Source of the DNA: an uncultured Prevotellaceae bacterium
Lineage (GTDB): Bacteria; Bacteroidota; Bacteroidia; Bacteroidales; Bacteroidaceae
Assembly (NCBI GenBank): GCA_947168045.1
Contig: CAMVKN010000026.1
Coordinates: 1 to 44,125, forward strand
DNA length: 44,125 bases
Direction: 5' to 3'
Part shown: in pieces, positions 43,056 to 44,125 of the stretch
How positions within the stretch are numbered: the stretch's first letter is position 1
Layout of the letters: each line of letters opens with the position of its first letter
Program-made: the position numbers and the translations under genes
The notes under the pieces: model-generated
Told to the model about the DNA's origin: nothing
The model's input: the letters and a program-made list of their open reading frames with translations, nothing else
The model's database searches: none

Positions 43056-43931
43056 TTAGAACGTATATCCGTTCACGCTGTCCCAATCTGGATCGGCGGT
43101 GAGGCGGAAGGTGCCGTCGGAGGTCTGGCCGCTGCCGCCGCTACCGAAAAAACTGCCTGTGTAGCGGGTAATCTGGTTGCGGGTGACAGGAACGTTCTCG
43201 AAGACGCGCTCCTTCACAGTGTTGTCGTTGGCATCGAGGGCAGTGACGGTGAGCTTCGTCAATACATCTTCCTCGGTATGAGGCAGGGTGAAGATGTCGA
43301 AAGTGGTCACACCGTCAGCAACCGTGCGGATTTCCGTCTGCTTCGAGTTTACACAGCCATAGCCAGCCGATGGCGAGAATGTCGAAGAACCGCCCGTATA
43401 GTAGAACTTGAACTTTGTCACCGTGGACGGGATTTCATCGTCGGTCAGCACCATACGGAACATGGCGACGGCACGGGTCAGCGTGAGGTCGTAGGACTGC
43501 ACCTCGGAGGTCACAACCAGGTCACCATAGTAATAGAAGGTGTCGGTCACTTTATTGTTCGGGAACGTCACCTTTTCCGTCGAGGTAATCGTGGCCGAAC
43601 CTTCGCCGTTGTGGGCGATGACCACAAGCTGGTACGTCCCGGCAGCAAGCGTCAGGGCAACAGTGCCAAACGACGCGTCGCCCTCTTTCTGCGCTACGGT
43701 CTTGACCTTCGTGCCATCATCATCGAAGATGGCGATGTTCAGACGTGAGCACAATTCCGTGATGCCAGTGGCGGTACGGGTAGTTGCACGGTTTCCACTA
43801 TTGCCAAACGCCTCCTGCTCATACTGTGTCATGTGTAGGATGACATTCGCCTCTTTTCTCGTGACTGCATCCTCTTCGTCGAGGATAGGTTTCTCGCACG
43901 CTGCTACCAGCAGGGTGAGAGCAATAAACAT
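43056..43931 (-). CDS. FimB/Mfa2-like fimbrial lipoprotein, 5' end altered
   Basis: 291 residues from an ATG at 43931. The first residues, MFIALTLLVAACEKP, contain a lipobox-like LVAAC with Cys12, then an acidic spacer (EEDAVT), as in lipoproteins exported to the Bacteroidetes surface. The body has the repeated Thr/Val-rich strands of FimB/Mfa2 fimbrial subunits, with the typical basic-residue-poor first strand and a Gly/Ser-rich stretch (GSFFGSGGSGQ) before the C-terminal strand. The N-terminus has no Lys or Arg, unlike normal signal peptides, and the open frame runs further up to 44039 through a foreign-looking stretch, so the true start may have been lost by insertion. Host gene; not part of the phage. 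Confidence 0.65.
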   Translation of the reverse strand: MFIALTLLVAACEKPILDEEDAVTRKEANVILHMTQYEQEAFGNSGNRATTRTATGITELCSRLNIAIFDDDGTKVKTVAQKEGDASFGTVALTLAAGTYQLVVIAHNGEGSATITSTEKVTFPNNKVTDTFYYYGDLVVTSEVQSYDLTLTRAVAMFRMVLTDDEIPSTVTKFKFYYTGGSSTFSPSAGYGCVNSKQTEIRTVADGVTTFDIFTLPHTEEDVLTKLTVTALDANDNTVKERVFENVPVTRNQITRYTGSFFGSGGSGQTSDGTFRLTADPDWDSVNGYTF

Positions 43932-44125
43932 ATACTCAATCAGGGAGCAGGATTCAGTCAACTGGCCCGAATAACGGGCATCAGTTACGGGATTATTCAA
44001 AGAGTAGTAACAGATCAGAGTCCCCTGATCTAACAGCATTGAAAAATGGCTATTATGAATTACAGGGCATGGTGTTACACGGATAGAATTTTATCGTTTA
44101 GTTAAACTAATATAAAAACTATATT
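43932..44125. other. Unexplained stretch upstream of the fimbrial gene
   Basis: 194 AT-rich bases up to the window edge. No gene with support on either strand, although the minus-strand frame stays open from 44039 to 43931. A GATCAGGGGACTCTGATC-like inverted repeat is visible near 44010-44030, ending in AT-rich DNA (TTTAGTTAAACTAATATAAA). It may be the end of an insertion element that removed the natural start of the fimbrial gene; no transposase can be assigned within the window. Confidence 0.3.

Noticed and set aside
1..44125. tRNA genes
   Set aside because: No cloverleaf with a matching acceptor stem and T-loop was found by eye; an automated search could still find one.

Overview
The window looks like part of an integrated temperate tailed phage of a Bacteroidales host (Prevotella/Bacteroides-like), followed by a second, smaller integrated element and the edge of a host gene. 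The host assignment rests on promoters of the Bacteroidetes type (TAnnTTTG -7 boxes with TTG/TTTG about 19-20 bases upstream), start codons without clear Shine-Dalgarno sites, Bacteroidetes-type phage gene families, and a FimB/Mfa2-like lipoprotein at the right end. Bases 1-34000 are GC-rich and uniform. From about 35200 the DNA is visibly more AT-rich, which marks a change of element.

Phage part, left to right. 1-5553: head and packaging (partial major-capsid-like gene, a small head-associated protein, a coiled-coil protein, a degenerate PLD-like protein, small and large terminase). 5554-6393: hairpin-rich non-coding DNA with a divergent promoter pair and a possible tiny minus-strand gene. 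6394-7600: three small genes ending in a phosphoribosyltransferase. 7601-8886: about 1.3 kb with no credible gene but packed with inverted repeats and three tandem 53-55 base repeats; it looks like a large structured non-coding RNA or control region. 8887-10386: lysis (holin-like, amidase, spanin-like). 10399-17781: tail/neck genes including the portal. 17873-26704: tail-tip or fibre proteins and a complete diversity-generating retroelement (DGR). 26944-33994: small membrane protein, tape measure and baseplate-like protein. 33989-35173: minus-strand tyrosine integrase.

The DGR is the clearest special system. The 1075-residue tail protein ends in a 111-base variable repeat (22396-22506). A 111-base template repeat lies at 22757-22867, and a reverse transcriptase follows at 23047-24447. 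The two repeats differ at five positions and all five are adenines in the template, the signature of adenine-specific mutagenic retrohoming. The reverse transcriptase reads YADN where YxDD is expected, and no Avd accessory gene is visible.

The second element (about 35640-42960) carries a DUF1016/YhcG-type nuclease, a second tyrosine recombinase, a divergently transcribed regulator with two tandem helix-turn-helix repeats, an excisionase-like protein, a primase-helicase, and an iteron-like cluster of eight GGGAAC/GTTCCC boxes. This layout (integrase, divergent regulator, excisionase, primase, origin, no structural genes) resembles a phage satellite or a small integrative element. The last kilobase holds a host-type fimbrial lipoprotein gene whose 5' end looks replaced.
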